Shown one piece after another: positions 47,225 to 57,940 of a stretch of 64,000 nucleotides of DNA. The notes under the pieces are model-generated. The model had not been told where the DNA came from, made no database searches, and saw only the letters and a list, made by a program, of their open reading frames with translations. The stretch is from Selaginella moellendorffii (taxonomy: Eukaryota > Streptophyta > Lycopodiopsida > Selaginellales > Selaginellaceae), in assembly GCF_000143415.4 (NCBI RefSeq), contig NW_003314287.1:627160-691159 (forward strand), given 5' to 3'. Numbering within the stretch: position 1 is the first letter of the stretch; each line of letters opens with the position of its first letter. The position numbers were made by a program, and so were the translations under genes.

Positions 47225-48044
47225 CTATACTGTAGCACCTGATGCCTTGGGAGTGGCCTTCGGAGTTGGGCTTGGAGCGGGGCTGGTCTTTGGAGGAGTT
47301 GGACTTGGAGCGGGGCTGGTCTTTGGAGGAGATGGGCTTGCAGCGGGGCTGGTCTTTGGAGGAGTTGGACTTGGAGCGGGGCTGGTCTTTGGAGGAGTTG
47401 GACTTGGAGCGGGGCTGGTCTTTGGAGGAGATGGGCTTGCAGCGGGGCTGGTCTTTGGAGGAGTTGGACTTGTAGCGGGGCTGGTCTTTGGAGATGGGCT
47501 TGGTGTTGGGCTTGAACTGGGACTTTCTGTGCATCCTGTTAACAGCAAAACTCCATCAAGTTCATGGTACAAATCGTGGAAGCATGAAAAGTTGCCTAGA
47601 CAAACCTGGTGGGGGCGGTCCTGACAGAAACATGAAAGAAAAATAAAACAGTTAGGCATGAAAAACCATAGACAAACCTGGTGGGGGCGGTCCTGACAGA
47701 AACATGAAAGAAAAATAAAACAGTTAAGCCTGAGAAAAGAAGTTAAATTCAAGAGTTTCACCTGGGCATGGCGGCGCACCACGGAGCCAGCACCTGGAGC
47801 AACAAAACCAAATCGAAGGCTATAGTAGCACAAACTTGAATTCAAACTTTCACCTGCATCGATCTTGTGCTGCAGCAACAACAAGCAAAGAAAAGATGTT
47901 GGCAAGAGTCCCATAGAAGACCATGTCAAATGCATCAAAAGAACCTTGGTTTGCTTGACGAACAACAAACTCAACAGCTCCATCATCCCCGAGAATGCAA
48001 ACCACAAGACATGAAATCACCAATGCCACAAAGACGGCCTTCAT
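47225..48044 (-). CDS. Secreted Ser/Pro-rich AGP-like protein, copy C
   Basis: Same architecture as copy B: signal peptide [35 protein letters not shown], exon 2 intact, then the repeat exon. The tail has about seven PPKTSPA(P/A)SP(T/S)P units, the longest clean array, and ends TPKASGATV. The intron region before the repeat exon holds a duplicated GACCGCCCCCACCAG segment (about 47612 and 47680). Function unknown. Confidence 0.5.
47260..47500. repeat. 33-bp coding VNTR in AGP-like copy C
   Basis: Units GGAGTTGGACTTGGAGCGGG plus GCTGGTCTTTGGA repeat about seven times (33 bp = 11 codons). The other four copies hold about two to seven units, so the array expands and contracts in frame. Confidence 0.9.
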
Positions 48045-48304
48045 CTTGTAGAGACACTGGATGGCTGGCTGAGAGGCAATGCAGGAGGTGAAATGCGAAT
48101 GCATATGCAGTGCCTCGAAGCTGGAATTTATTTCGAACCAAGGCTAGCAAACAAAGTCACTAGAACGACAATATTCCGGAGAACGTGAATGAGAATTGTC
48201 TGAGGTGAAGTTGAGGTGAAGTGTCCCTTTCAAATCTTAGCTGGGTAGCAACTCCATACAATATAGACACAAGTTCCAGCAAAATTGACAAAATGTCATA
48301 AATG

Positions 48305-49130
48305 TCAGATAGCACGTTCATGACTTTCATTAAAGCCCACAAAGAAGCTGGCAGCAAAGGGACGTGATAGTTGTCTTGCCTTCTGCAAACCAGTTTCTTT
48401 GATGCAGAGACTAAATTGCAAGAGATATATATGTTTAAGCGAAGTATGTGCTCTGCAGCTTGCTTGCCATGAGCCACATGGAACTTCCGTTTTTAGATAT
48501 CTTCTTACTCCAATTTTGGAGAGCCTGCAAGCGCTCAACAGAGTTGTCCATGCCACCGCATCTGGAAGAAATGGCATGGATTGTATGAGATTCTCGGCCT
48601 CCTCCATCCGCTTAGCCCGCCCAAGCAGATCAACCATGCACCTGTAGTGATGGGTCGATCCCAAAGTCTGATTGGATCGACAGGAAGTGTTCTCGAGCAT
48701 CAGTGATCTTCCCCGCGTGGCTGCAACCGCTCAGGATTGCAATAAAAGCGATCTCGTCCGGTGAAATCCCTTCGAGATTCATGGCCTGAAACGCATTAAT
48801 CGCATCTTGCATATGCCCGTTCCTGGCAAGTACTGCGATCAAGGCCGTCCACGACCGCTGGTCTTTCCATGGCATATTTTCAAATACTTCACAGGCGCAG
48901 CTTACATGATCATTTACGGAAAATGCAACCATCATTGTAGTGAACGATGAAAGATTGTGTTCCAGAATTCTGTCAAATATTCTCTTCTCTTGCACAAGGC
49001 ACCTATTAGACTGAGATCAAAACGTTCCACGACACTATGTCGTGCAAGGGCATTAGATTGAAGGCTTGAATTGATTCGACAAATTCATCACAATCGCCAT
49101 AGCCAGTCAATATAACAGAAGAAAAACAAC
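48305..49130 (-). pseudogene. PPR fragment (copy C)
   Basis: The 3' half of the PPR gene: [60 protein letters not shown], and in another frame [20 protein letters not shown] and [19 protein letters not shown]. Frameshifts at about 48650 and 48995; truncated upstream. Confidence 0.8.
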
Positions 49131-49195
49131 TTCACACAAGAGAAACTCTTTCAAGATTAAACTACACAGTGTAGATTAGCATGATTTCGAAAATG

Positions 49196-49992
49196 TTAAC
49201 TAGATACATTATCCTTATGAGAAATCATCCCAGTTTCAACAAGGTGAGGAACTTCTGCTGCTAGCCAAGGCCCAAGACCCAAGCAGAGCGCATGTGCAAC
49301 ACCAAATCTAGGACTGGCAAAGAGATACGAATTAAAACAAATCAAACAAGGAAAAATCAGCTTACCAGTTCTTTGCCCATAAAGGTTTGAAATGGATTGT
49401 CAAACAAATCTTTCCACCCCTATACATCTGGAAAAGAGAGAAGAAGGTAAGAATTTTTCCTTGATAATGAGCTAGAGATTGAGCGTCTCTACCTTGGCTG
49501 TTTTCCCGTCCAGTTCCGGGAGCTCAAGCTCTGGAGCGGTTGCGGGGTAAGTCACGGGGATCTCGAACTGCAAATCAAACTCGTACTTGAGAAGGTTGTG
49601 GATGTACCAGCATCGCCCCTTCCATTTGGTCCCATCTGGACTGGCCGAGATGCGAAACCAATCGTTATCATTCGCTTTGTTCATCTCCATGTACTTGATC
49701 AAAGCCTGGAGTAGCAAACCAGGAAATTAGAACGAATTCTTCTCTCCTTCCCTCGATCGATTCAAGCTGCCGCTACACGGTCCACACGTCAAGGACGCAA
49801 ATGTAGAGCAAAAGAGAGCGATCGCAGGTGGAAAAATGGGTTTTAAATCTGAGAGAAATTTCTGGAAATTCATACCTGGTACTCCTCCTTGAGGCGCTGC
49901 TTCCACGCATCGCCATCCCTAGGCCCAGCTCGGGTCTTGAGCAGTGGGATCTTCGCGACGGTGTTCTTCGTCCCAGCGTCCCAGCCCTCCAT
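49196..49992 (-). CDS. UFC1: UFM1-conjugating enzyme UFC1 (E2)
   Basis: Four exons: 49992-49876 ([20 protein letters not shown]...RLKEEYQ), 49705 to about 49492 ([20 protein letters not shown]...[10 protein letters not shown]), an exon near 49431-49376 ([20 protein letters not shown]) and the last exon ([20 protein letters not shown]...VSS). It matches UFC1 along its whole length. The catalytic cysteine is in GKICLT, as in the human enzyme. The protein accepts UFM1 from UBA5 and passes it on with UFL1; targets include ER-bound ribosomes (family knowledge). The gene is intact and head to head with the reductase gene. Confidence 0.92.
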
Positions 49993-50058
49993 GACGAAAA
50001 ACCCTAGATGCCCACGCTCGTGTCGAGAATATGCTTTGAGTCCAAATTTTCAGGGTTC
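49993..50058. promoter_or_regulatory. 66-bp bidirectional space between UFC1 and reductase starts
   Basis: The two ATGs point away from each other with only 66 bp between. Both leaders and core promoters must overlap, or transcription must start inside the neighbouring gene. No TATA box is evident. Confidence 0.75.
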
Positions 50059-51769
50059 ATGGCGCTGGCGCTGCGCTCTCGATCGGCTCTTCGAAAGGCT
50101 GCCCCGGCATTTTCATTCCACAGCGGAGCTGAGGCCGCCGGATCTGGCGCCGATCGGCGGACTGGAGCCGCCGCCGCGGCGACTGGAGCGGCGATTTTGG
50201 CAGCAGTGGCGACGATCTACTCGACCTGGAAGAGCGAGGTGAGATCTTTTCTTGTAGCATGCTGCTGCTCATCTTTTTCCTGTGGATTCTGTAAAGACCG
50301 CTCGTAGCGACGCTGGGGATTTTGGTTCGTGCTTTGCTTTTTGCTCGAAAGTTCTAAGTTTTGGTCGTGGTTTGCTCACATTGTCCGTCCAGCATTGGAT
50401 CCGAACGAATGGCGAAAGTTTCGACTCTTAGAAGCGAAGCCTGTGACTCACAACACGAGACGTTACAGGCAAGAGGAAAGAAAAAATGGAAAACAAGACG
50501 ATGCGCTAACGTTCTTTGTATGATTTCGTTGTCCAGGTTTGCCTTGGATGACGATGCGCAACTGGGTCTTAACGTTGCTTCCTGCCTCTTGACAAAGTAA
50601 CGGAGCTCCCAAACTTCATGAGGAAGATACGTGAATTTTTCTTTGCTTTGCAGGGCTGCTATGGGTACGAAAAAGGATGGGAAGCCAAATGTGATCATCA
50701 GACCGTATGTAGAATTGTCTTACGCTTGGAATCACTGTAACTCGTGCTTCGTGCTGACAGATATACGCCCATAAGTGATCCAGACGTTCGTGGTCACTTC
50801 GATTTACTTGTGAAGGTATTGTGTTCTTTGTTTTCAGCATTTGCGTGCTTTCTCAGCTAACGATGAAGAAAACATTTTCTTTGTAGACATACCCCCAAGG
50901 AAAAATGAGCAAATATTTTGCTGCTCTTCGGCCCGGAGACACTTTGGAAATGAAAGGGTACGTGTATTTTACTACATACTTTTTTCCGTCTGTAGTTTTA
51001 CAAGGAAGATCCACAGTCCTATTCCCAAGCTCCCATACAGCGCCAACATGAAAGAACGTATCGGCATGGTATATCTTTGAGTTCTCTGCGTCACTTTACT
51101 GTCGTTTAGATTGCAGGAGGTACCGGGATCACACCGATGTTTCAAGTGCTTAACGAGATCTTAAAAAATCCAGAAGATAAAACACAGGTTTGTCTCCAGG
51201 AAAAACGTGTCCTCGTAATGTTTCTGCGGCGTTTCCTCCGATCAGGTCTCGTTGATCTATGCCAACTTGACACCGGACGACATTCTACTCAAGAACGAGC
51301 TCGACAAACTAGCTGAAAAGCATCCAAACTTCAAGGTCCTGTTTGAAGACTATCAGACTTCCACTCTGGTGTTTCCAAGGAAAACTGACGCATGTTTACA
51401 GGTTTTCTATGTTGTCGATAAGCCAACGCGTTACTGGGGAGGAGGATCCGGCTTCATCACGAAAGACATCCTGGTGAAGGGACTACCACCTCCTTCGGAC
51501 GGCAATCTCATCATGGTTTGAAGCTTATTTGCTGCTCGTTGTTACTTAGTTCCCATTGACACAATTTCCAACAGGTGTGCGGGCCTCCAGGCCTCATGAA
51601 CCACATCTCCGGCGATAAAGCACCAGACAAATCACAAGGACAAGTAAGCATTTTACAGAGATATCTATTCCAACGGGCGAGCTTCCCTGATTCCACTCTT
51701 CCTTCTCAACAGTTGACAGGTCTCTTGAAGAGCATGGGTTACACCGAAGACCAAGTGTACAAGTTCTAG
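50059..51769 (+). CDS. CBR2: Mitochondrial NADH-cytochrome b5 reductase
   Basis: Multi-exon, intact. The N terminus MALALRSRSALRKAAPAFSF is transit-like, then an Ala-rich membrane segment (AAILAAVATIYSTW). After that ALDPNEWRKFRLLEAKPVTH, RPYTPISDP (FAD-binding RxYT), KMSKYFAALRPGDTLEMKG, IAGGTGITPMFQVLNEIL (NAD-binding GGTGITP), YWGGGSGFITKDILVKGLPP, VCGPPGLMNHISGDKAP (CGPP) and the C-terminal YTEDQVYKF. These match Arabidopsis CBR2 (At5g20080), which passes electrons from NADH to cytochrome b5 at mitochondria. The intron after RRYR seems to use a GC donor (CAG/GCAAGAGG at about 50469). Four partial copies occur nearby. Confidence 0.9.
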
Positions 51770-51962
51770 GCATTCTTGGACAAGAACAACACAATACAAT
51801 ACAAAGCTCTTTAAAGTCATGAGAGCCGTAGATCAAGGTCCCCTGAGACGCACTGGCTTATTCCGTGGAGTCATGCCGTGTGCTTATGGAGTCGCAGCGT
51901 GATGATCTTACCCTCCTGAACGAATGAAAAGAAGAGCGTTTGCACAGAAAAGAGTGGAAAGT

Positions 51963-52819
51963 CTATACTGTAGCACCTGATGCCTTGGGACTGGCCTTCG
52001 GAGTTGGATTTGGAGCGGGGCTGGTCCGTGGAGGTGATGGGCTTGGAGCGGGGCTGGTCTTTGGAGGAGTTGGACTTGGAGTGGGGGTGGTCTTTGAAGG
52101 TGATGGGCTTGGAGCGGGGCTGGTCTTTGGAAGAGTTGGAATTGGAACGGGACTGGTCTTTGGAGGAGTTGGACTTGGAGCGGGGCTGGTCTTTGGAGAA
52201 GGGCTTGGTGTTGGGCTCGTCTTTGGAGATGGGCTGGGTGTTGGGCTGGTCTTTGGAGATGGACTCGCCTTTGGGCTTGAACTGGGACTTTCCGTGCATC
52301 CTGTTAACAGCAAAACTCTATCAAGTTCATGGTACAAATCGTGGAAGCATGAAGAGTTGGCCAGACAAACCTGGTGGGGGCGGTCCTGACAGAAACATGA
52401 AACAAAAATAAAACAGTGAAGCCTGAAAAACCATAGAAAAGAAAGCAGAAGTTGGTATGTATATGGCACCTGCTTCAAATTTACGTAAAAAGTTTCAGTA
52501 CGTGATATTATCTTGCTGTTAATTCAAGAGTTTCACCTGGGCATGGCGGCGTACCACGGAGCCAGCACCTGGAGCAGCAAAACCAAATCAAAGGCTATAG
52601 TAGCACAAACTTGAATTTGAACTTTCACCTGCATCGATCTTGTACTGCAACAACAAGAAGCAAAGAAAAGATGTTGGCAAGAGTCCCATAGAAGACCATG
52701 TCAAATGCATCAAAAGAACCTTGGTTTGCTTGACGAACAACAAACTCAGCAGCTCCATCATCCCCGAGACTGCAAACCACAAGACATGAAATCACCAACG
52801 CCACAAAGACGGCCTTCAT
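51963..52819 (-). CDS. Secreted Ser/Pro-rich AGP-like protein, copy D
   Basis: Signal peptide [19 protein letters not shown] and [16 protein letters not shown] as in the others; exon 1 ends VVAVQDRC. Exon 2 is complete ([10 protein letters not shown] in the frame that fits). The repeat exon has the most diverged array ([39 protein letters not shown]) and ends SPKASGATV. It lies tail to tail with the intact reductase gene, 194 bp between the stop codons, so it may be the ancestral copy (inference). No relative is recognised. Confidence 0.55.
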
Positions 52820-53307
52820 CTTGTAGAGACACTGGATGGCTGGCTGAGAGGCAATGCAGGGGGTAAAATGCGAATGCATATGCAGGGCCCTGAAGGGGGA
52901 ATTTATTTCGAACTACCGGGCAGAATCTCTTTTTTTTTTTCCCAAGGAATTGACAAGGGAGCCCTTCCAAATCTTAGCTGGGTGGTGACAATAGACACAA
53001 GTTTTGCCAGGTTTACGAACAAAGTGATATGACCTAAAGCGCATGTGATAGTTGTCGTTTTTCCCAAAGAATTGACGAAAGAGAATTGTCTGAGGTGATT
53101 CCAAATCTTAGGTGGGTGGCAACAATAGACAAGGTATCCATACTACAATCTGACAATGGATACCTTCGTCCATGAATACCTTACAAGACGAAGCAAGTTC
53201 TGCCAGGTTTACGAACAAGGTGATATGACCTAAAGCGCATACAGTGATAGTTGTCTTGCCTATTTTATAGACAATGATTTGGATGTGCAAAGAAACCGGT
53301 CCAGAGA

Positions 53308-54440
53308 CTAAATTGCAAGAAATTTTAAGCGAAGTATGTGCTCTGCAGCTCGTTTGCCACGAGCCACATCTCGATGGAGCCTGCAAGCGCTCATCAGAGT
53401 TGTCCATGCCACCACGTCTGGAAGAAATGGCATGGACTGGATGAGATTCTCGGTCTCCTCCAGCCGCTTAGCCCGCCCAAGCAGATCAACCATGCACCTG
53501 TAGTGATGGGTCGATCCCAAAGTCTGATTGGATCGACAGGAAGTGTTCTCGAGCATCAGTGATCTTCCCCGCGTGGCTGCAACCGCTCAGGATTGCGATA
53601 AAAGTGATCTCGTCCGGTGAAATCCCTTCGAGATTCATGGCCTGAAACGCATTAATCACATCTTGCATTCGGCCGTTTCTGGCAAGCACTGCGATCAAGG
53701 CCGTCCACGACCGCTGGTCTTTCCATGGCATATTTTCGAACACTTCAGCTTACATTACCATTTACGGAAAATGCAACCATCATTGTAGTATTGTGCACCA
53801 GAATTCTGTCAAATATACTCTTCTCTTGCACAAGACACCCATTAAGGGCATAGACTGAGATCATAGCGTTCCAGGCCACTACGTCGTGCAAGGGCATTCG
53901 ATCGAAGGCTTGAATTGATTCGTCAAATTCACCACAATCGCCATAGCCAGTCAGAAGAACACACCATGCAGGGTGATCGCGGAAAGGCATCGAGAGGAAC
54001 ATTCTCTTCGCATCTGTTTGATACCCATCCTATGCACAGGCTGACATTACGGTGTTCCATGCCACGACATTCCAACTCGGCATTCTATCCAGGCCTCTTT
54101 TGCTTTGAAGGTTTGCGTTGCAGTAATAAGTCCACCAGCTAGAGCATTCAAGGATCTTTCTGCTCCACAAGAGAAAACAATCTCCGAGATTTCCAACTCC
54201 GGCATTTGCAGAAATCATGCAAGTCCAAGTTACAACATTGGTCTCGGGCGTCAACTCAAAGATTATCTTTGACTCAGTTACCTGACCCACATGCGCCAAG
54301 ACCTGTATCATTGCGTTACTAGACAGAATATCCCACTGTGGCATCCGATCAAAGAGTATCATTTCTTCCTGAGTATCCCCTGTTTAGGCATATACTGTAA
54401 TCATAGTATTCCAAGTAATGACATGCTTTTGAGGCATGTT
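53308..54440 (-). pseudogene. PPR fragment (copy D)
   Basis: Near-identical to copy A in order and content: [118 protein letters not shown]. It lacks a 13-bp GGGCGC-containing stretch near 53745 present in copy A, has frame breaks and no N-terminal part. Confidence 0.8.
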
Positions 54441-54489
54441 AAGAAACACAGAAGTAGATTCATTTAAGCAAAAATTAGATGCTCAAGAT

Positions 54490-55165
54490 GACTAGGGCTT
54501 TTGACCCTTGCAATTCAATACCTGAAGATCAAAGCAAGAATGAAAGTGAAGGCTGAAATCCTATTCTACATGGTTGAGGTAAATATTGGTGTTGTATACT
54601 TAAGCCCTTGTAAGTAGCATAGCTTACTTACATAAACTCTGTAAGATTGAATATAGTTCTTCCTCTCTAAATTGTTTCAAATGTTAAAACATTGACAAAA
54701 CTTACTTGAACACAGCGAGGAAGATTGTTGCAAATAACATAGGAAAAATGAGATTTTGTTTTCTCTTCTTGGAAGAAAACAAAAGAAATCCACTAGTGAG
54801 TAATATGAACTTAGCAATGCAGAAAGAATGTCACAAACTTTGAGTAATATGAACTTAGCAATGCAGAAAGAATGTCACAAACTTTTCCACAAAGGAAGAG
54901 AGAAATCTCAAAACCAGGAAGCCAAGGCAATTTTTATACATGAATCATAGAACTACCCTTGCCAAAGCAAGACTTTGTAGCTTGCAAAACCTGCTTGGGC
55001 AACAATGAGAACCACATGAAATCTAAGCCGGGAAGAAGGTAATGAGATTGGTTGCTCATCATCAAATAATCTAATATTATTAGCAGTAGCTATAGGTGGA
55101 AGAGGTAATGGAACATATATCTCTTCTAAATCAATAGCAACATTAGAACAAGTACAACTCAAATA
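54490..55165 (-). pseudogene. UMAMIT exon 1-3 fragment (copy B)
   Basis: Same exons and same left junction to PPR sequence as at 43.1 kb. Exon 1 remnant: IDLEEIYVPLPLPP, IRLFDDEQPISLPSSRLRFH, VVLIVAQAGFASYKVLLW. An extra tandem copy of about 50 bp (TAATATGAACTTAGCAATGC) lies at 54802-54890. Confidence 0.8.
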
Positions 55166-55350
55166 TATAACCTCAGAGATTTATAAAGGTATAAGAAAAG
55201 GAAAGATGGGCAAATAGAGCACATGAATCAGGTGTTAGTATCAATAGCAACATCAAAATAAATACAACTCAAATCATTATATATAATCTCATAGATTGAC
55301 AAAAGTATAAGAAAAGAAAAGATAGCTAAACACAACATATGAATTAACTA
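55140..55350. repeat. Tandem duplication of about 105 bp, second-block copy
   Basis: Same doublet as at 43690-43910 (AAGTACAACTCAAAT ... ATGGGCAAATAGAGCACATG). Confidence 0.75.
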
Positions 55351-55690
55351 TTGGAAAATGTGTTGAGGTCTTTTGTGGGAAACATGATTTAACAAAGAGT
55401 ATAGAAAAAGTACTTGCCTTTGTTTTAGTTTACTCACAACTTTTGTGAGTTTTAGTTTGGCTTTAGTTTGGGTGCTTTATGCTTGTGATTTTTTAGAGGA
55501 TATGCAAGACAAACTTAAATGGGCAAAGTTGAACATGAGGCAAGTTCAAAATAAAGACAAAAAATTGGCTAATGAACATTATCATCATCAAGAGTACAAA
55601 ATTAGTGACAAAGTTTTCCTTAAACTGTCGGATGCACAATGTTCTTTGAAAGGAGGTGGTAGTGATCAATCAGACATTGAAGAAGGTATA
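55351..55690 (+). mobile_element. Ty3/gypsy integrase fragment (copy B)
   Basis: Reads FLEDMQDKLKWAKLNMRQVQ and EYKISDKVFLKLSDAQCSLK. Compared with the 44.0-kb copy, it lacks about 50 bp around the AYQLFINMF segment but has fewer stops. It runs without a stop into the reductase exon that follows. Confidence 0.75.
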
Positions 55691-56326
55691 GATATTGTTC
55701 AGATTGCAGGAGGTACCAAGATCACACTGATGTTCCAAGTGCTTAATGAGATCTTATAAAATCCAGAAGATAAAACACAGGATTGTCTCCAGGAAAAATG
55801 TGTCCTCATAATGTTTCTGCAGCATTTCCTCTGATCAGGTCTCGTTGATCTATGCCAACTTGACACTGGACGACATTCTACTCAAGAACGAGCTCAACAA
55901 ACTTGCTGAAAACATCCAAACTTCAAGGTCCTGTTTGAGACTATCAGACTTCTTGTGTTTCCAAGGAAAACTGATGCATGTTTACAGGTTTTCTATGTTG
56001 CCGATAAGCCAATGCGACCGCCTTCATCACGAAAGACCTGGTGAAGGGACTACCACCTCCTTCAGACGGCAATCTCATCATGGTTTGAAGCTCATTCGCT
56101 GCTCGTTACTTAGTTCCCCATTGACACCATTTCCAACAGGTGTGCGGGCCTCCAGCCCTCATGAGCCACATCTCTGGCGATAAAGCACCAGACAAATCAC
56201 AAGGACAAGTAACCATTTTACAGAGATATCTATTCCAACACGCGAACTTCCCTGATTCCACTCTTCTTTCTCAACAGTTGACAGGTCTCTTGAAGAGCAT
56301 GGGTTAGACCAAGTGTACAAGTTCTA
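55691..56326 (+). pseudogene. Cytochrome b5 reductase 3'-half fragment (copy C)
   Basis: It starts within the intron/exon border of the IAGGT exon (QIAGGTKITLMFQVLNEIL, then a stop) and ends near GYTRPSVQVL-type frame-shifted sequence at 56326. The GGGSGFIT exon is deleted in part and the last exon has lost eight bases (GGGTTAGACC). Not functional. Confidence 0.8.
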
Positions 56327-56508
56327 GGCATTCTTGGACAAGAACAACACAATACAATACAAAGCTCTTTAAAGTCATGAGAGGTCCCCTGAGACGCACT
56401 GGCTTATTCCGTGGAGTCATGCCGTGTGCTTATGGAGTCGCAGCGTGATGATCTTTCCCTCCTGAACGAATGAAAAGAAGAGCGTTTGCACAGAAAAGAG
56501 TGGAAAGT

Positions 56509-57191
56509 CTATACTGTAGCACCTGATGCCTTGGGAGTGGCCTTCGGAGTTGGGCTTGGAGCGGGGCTGGTCTTTGGAGGAGATGTGCTTGGAGCGGGGG
56601 TGGTCTTTGGAGGAGATGGGCTTGGAGCGGGGCTGGTCTTTGGAGATGGGCTTGGTGTTGGGCTTGAACTGGGACTTTCCGTGCATCCTGTTAACAGCAA
56701 AACTCTATCAAGTTCATGGTTCAAGTTTGCCCAGACAAACCTGGTGGGGGTGGTCCTGACAGAAACATGAAACAAAAATAAAACAGTTAAGCCTGAAAAA
56801 CCATAGAAAAGAAAGCAGAAGTTGGTATGTATATGGCACCTGCTTCAAATTTACGTAAAAAGTTTCAGTACGTGATATTAATCTTGCTGTTAAATTCAAG
56901 AGTTTCACCTGGGCATGGCGGCGTACCACGGAGCCAGCACCTGGAGCAGCAAAACCAAATCAAAGGCTATAGTAGCACAAACTTGAATTTGAACTTTCAC
57001 CTGCATCGATCTTGTACTGCAACAACAAGAAGCAAAGAAAAGATGTTGGCAAGAGTCCCATAGAAGACCATGTCAAATGCATCAAAAGAACCTTGGTTTG
57101 CTTGACGAACAACAAACTCAGCAGCTCCATCATCCCCGAGACTGCAAACCACAAGACATGAAATCACCAACGCCACAAAGACGGCCTTCAT
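56509..57191 (-). CDS. Secreted Ser/Pro-rich AGP-like protein, copy E
   Basis: Signal peptide and exon 1 as in copy D (VVAVQDRC end, so closer to D than to A-C). Exon 2 is intact. The tail has about three units ([20 protein letters not shown]) and ends KASGATV. In the region before the repeat exon about 27 bp are missing compared with copy D (around 56715-56740, ...FVWANLNHELDRV). Confidence 0.5.
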
Positions 57192-57506
57192 CTTGTAGAG
57201 ACACTGGATGGCTGGCTGAGAGGCAATGTAGGAGGTAAATGCGAATGCATATGCAGTGCCCCGAAGCCGGAATTTTATTTCGAACCAAGGCTAACAAACA
57301 AAGCCACTGGAATCACAATGTACCGGGCAGAATCTCAGTTTTTGTTATTTATCCAAAGAATTGACAAGGGAGAACGTGAAAGAGAATTGTTTGAGGTGGA
57401 GTGTCCCTTCCAAATCTTAGCTGGGTGGCAACAATAGACACAAGTTCTGCCAGGTGTACGAACAAGGTGATATGACCTAAAGCGCATAATAGTTGTATAG
57501 CCTATT

Positions 57507-57940
57507 TTATAGGATGGCAAAGAAACCGATCCAGAGACTAAATTGCAAGAAATTTGTTAAAGCGAAGTATGTGCTCTGCAGTCGTTTGCCACGAGTCACA
57601 TCCAACAGAGTTGTCCATGCCACCGCATCTGGAAGAAATGGCATGGACTGGATGAGATTCTCGGCCTCCTCCAGCCGCTTAGCCCGCCCAAGCAGATCAA
57701 CCATGCACCTGTAGTGATGGGTCGATCCCAAAGTCTGATTGGATCGACAGGAAGTGTTCTCGAGCATCAGTGATCTTCCCCGCGTGGCTGCAACCGCTCA
57801 GGATTGCGATAAAAGTGATCTCGTCCGGTGAAATCCCTTCGAGATTCATGGCCTGAAACGCATTAATCACATCTTGCATTAGGCCGTTTCTGGCAAGTAC
57901 TGCGATCAAGGCCGTCCACGACCACTAGTCTTTCCATGGC
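57507..57940 (-). pseudogene. PPR fragment (copy E), cut at 57940
   Basis: [20 protein letters not shown] and [20 protein letters not shown] are present. The homology stops at about 57940 inside the KDQ..WTALIAVL repeat, where unrelated AT-rich sequence starts. This is the right border of the segmental mosaic. Confidence 0.8.

Noticed and set aside
47202-47624. Gly/Leu-rich forward frames and a second minus-strand frame (SSKDQPRSK) over the 33-bp repeats
   Set aside because: The repeat is open in several frames; only the PPKTSPAP frame joins in phase to a signal-peptide exon and ends with a conserved GATV in all five copies.
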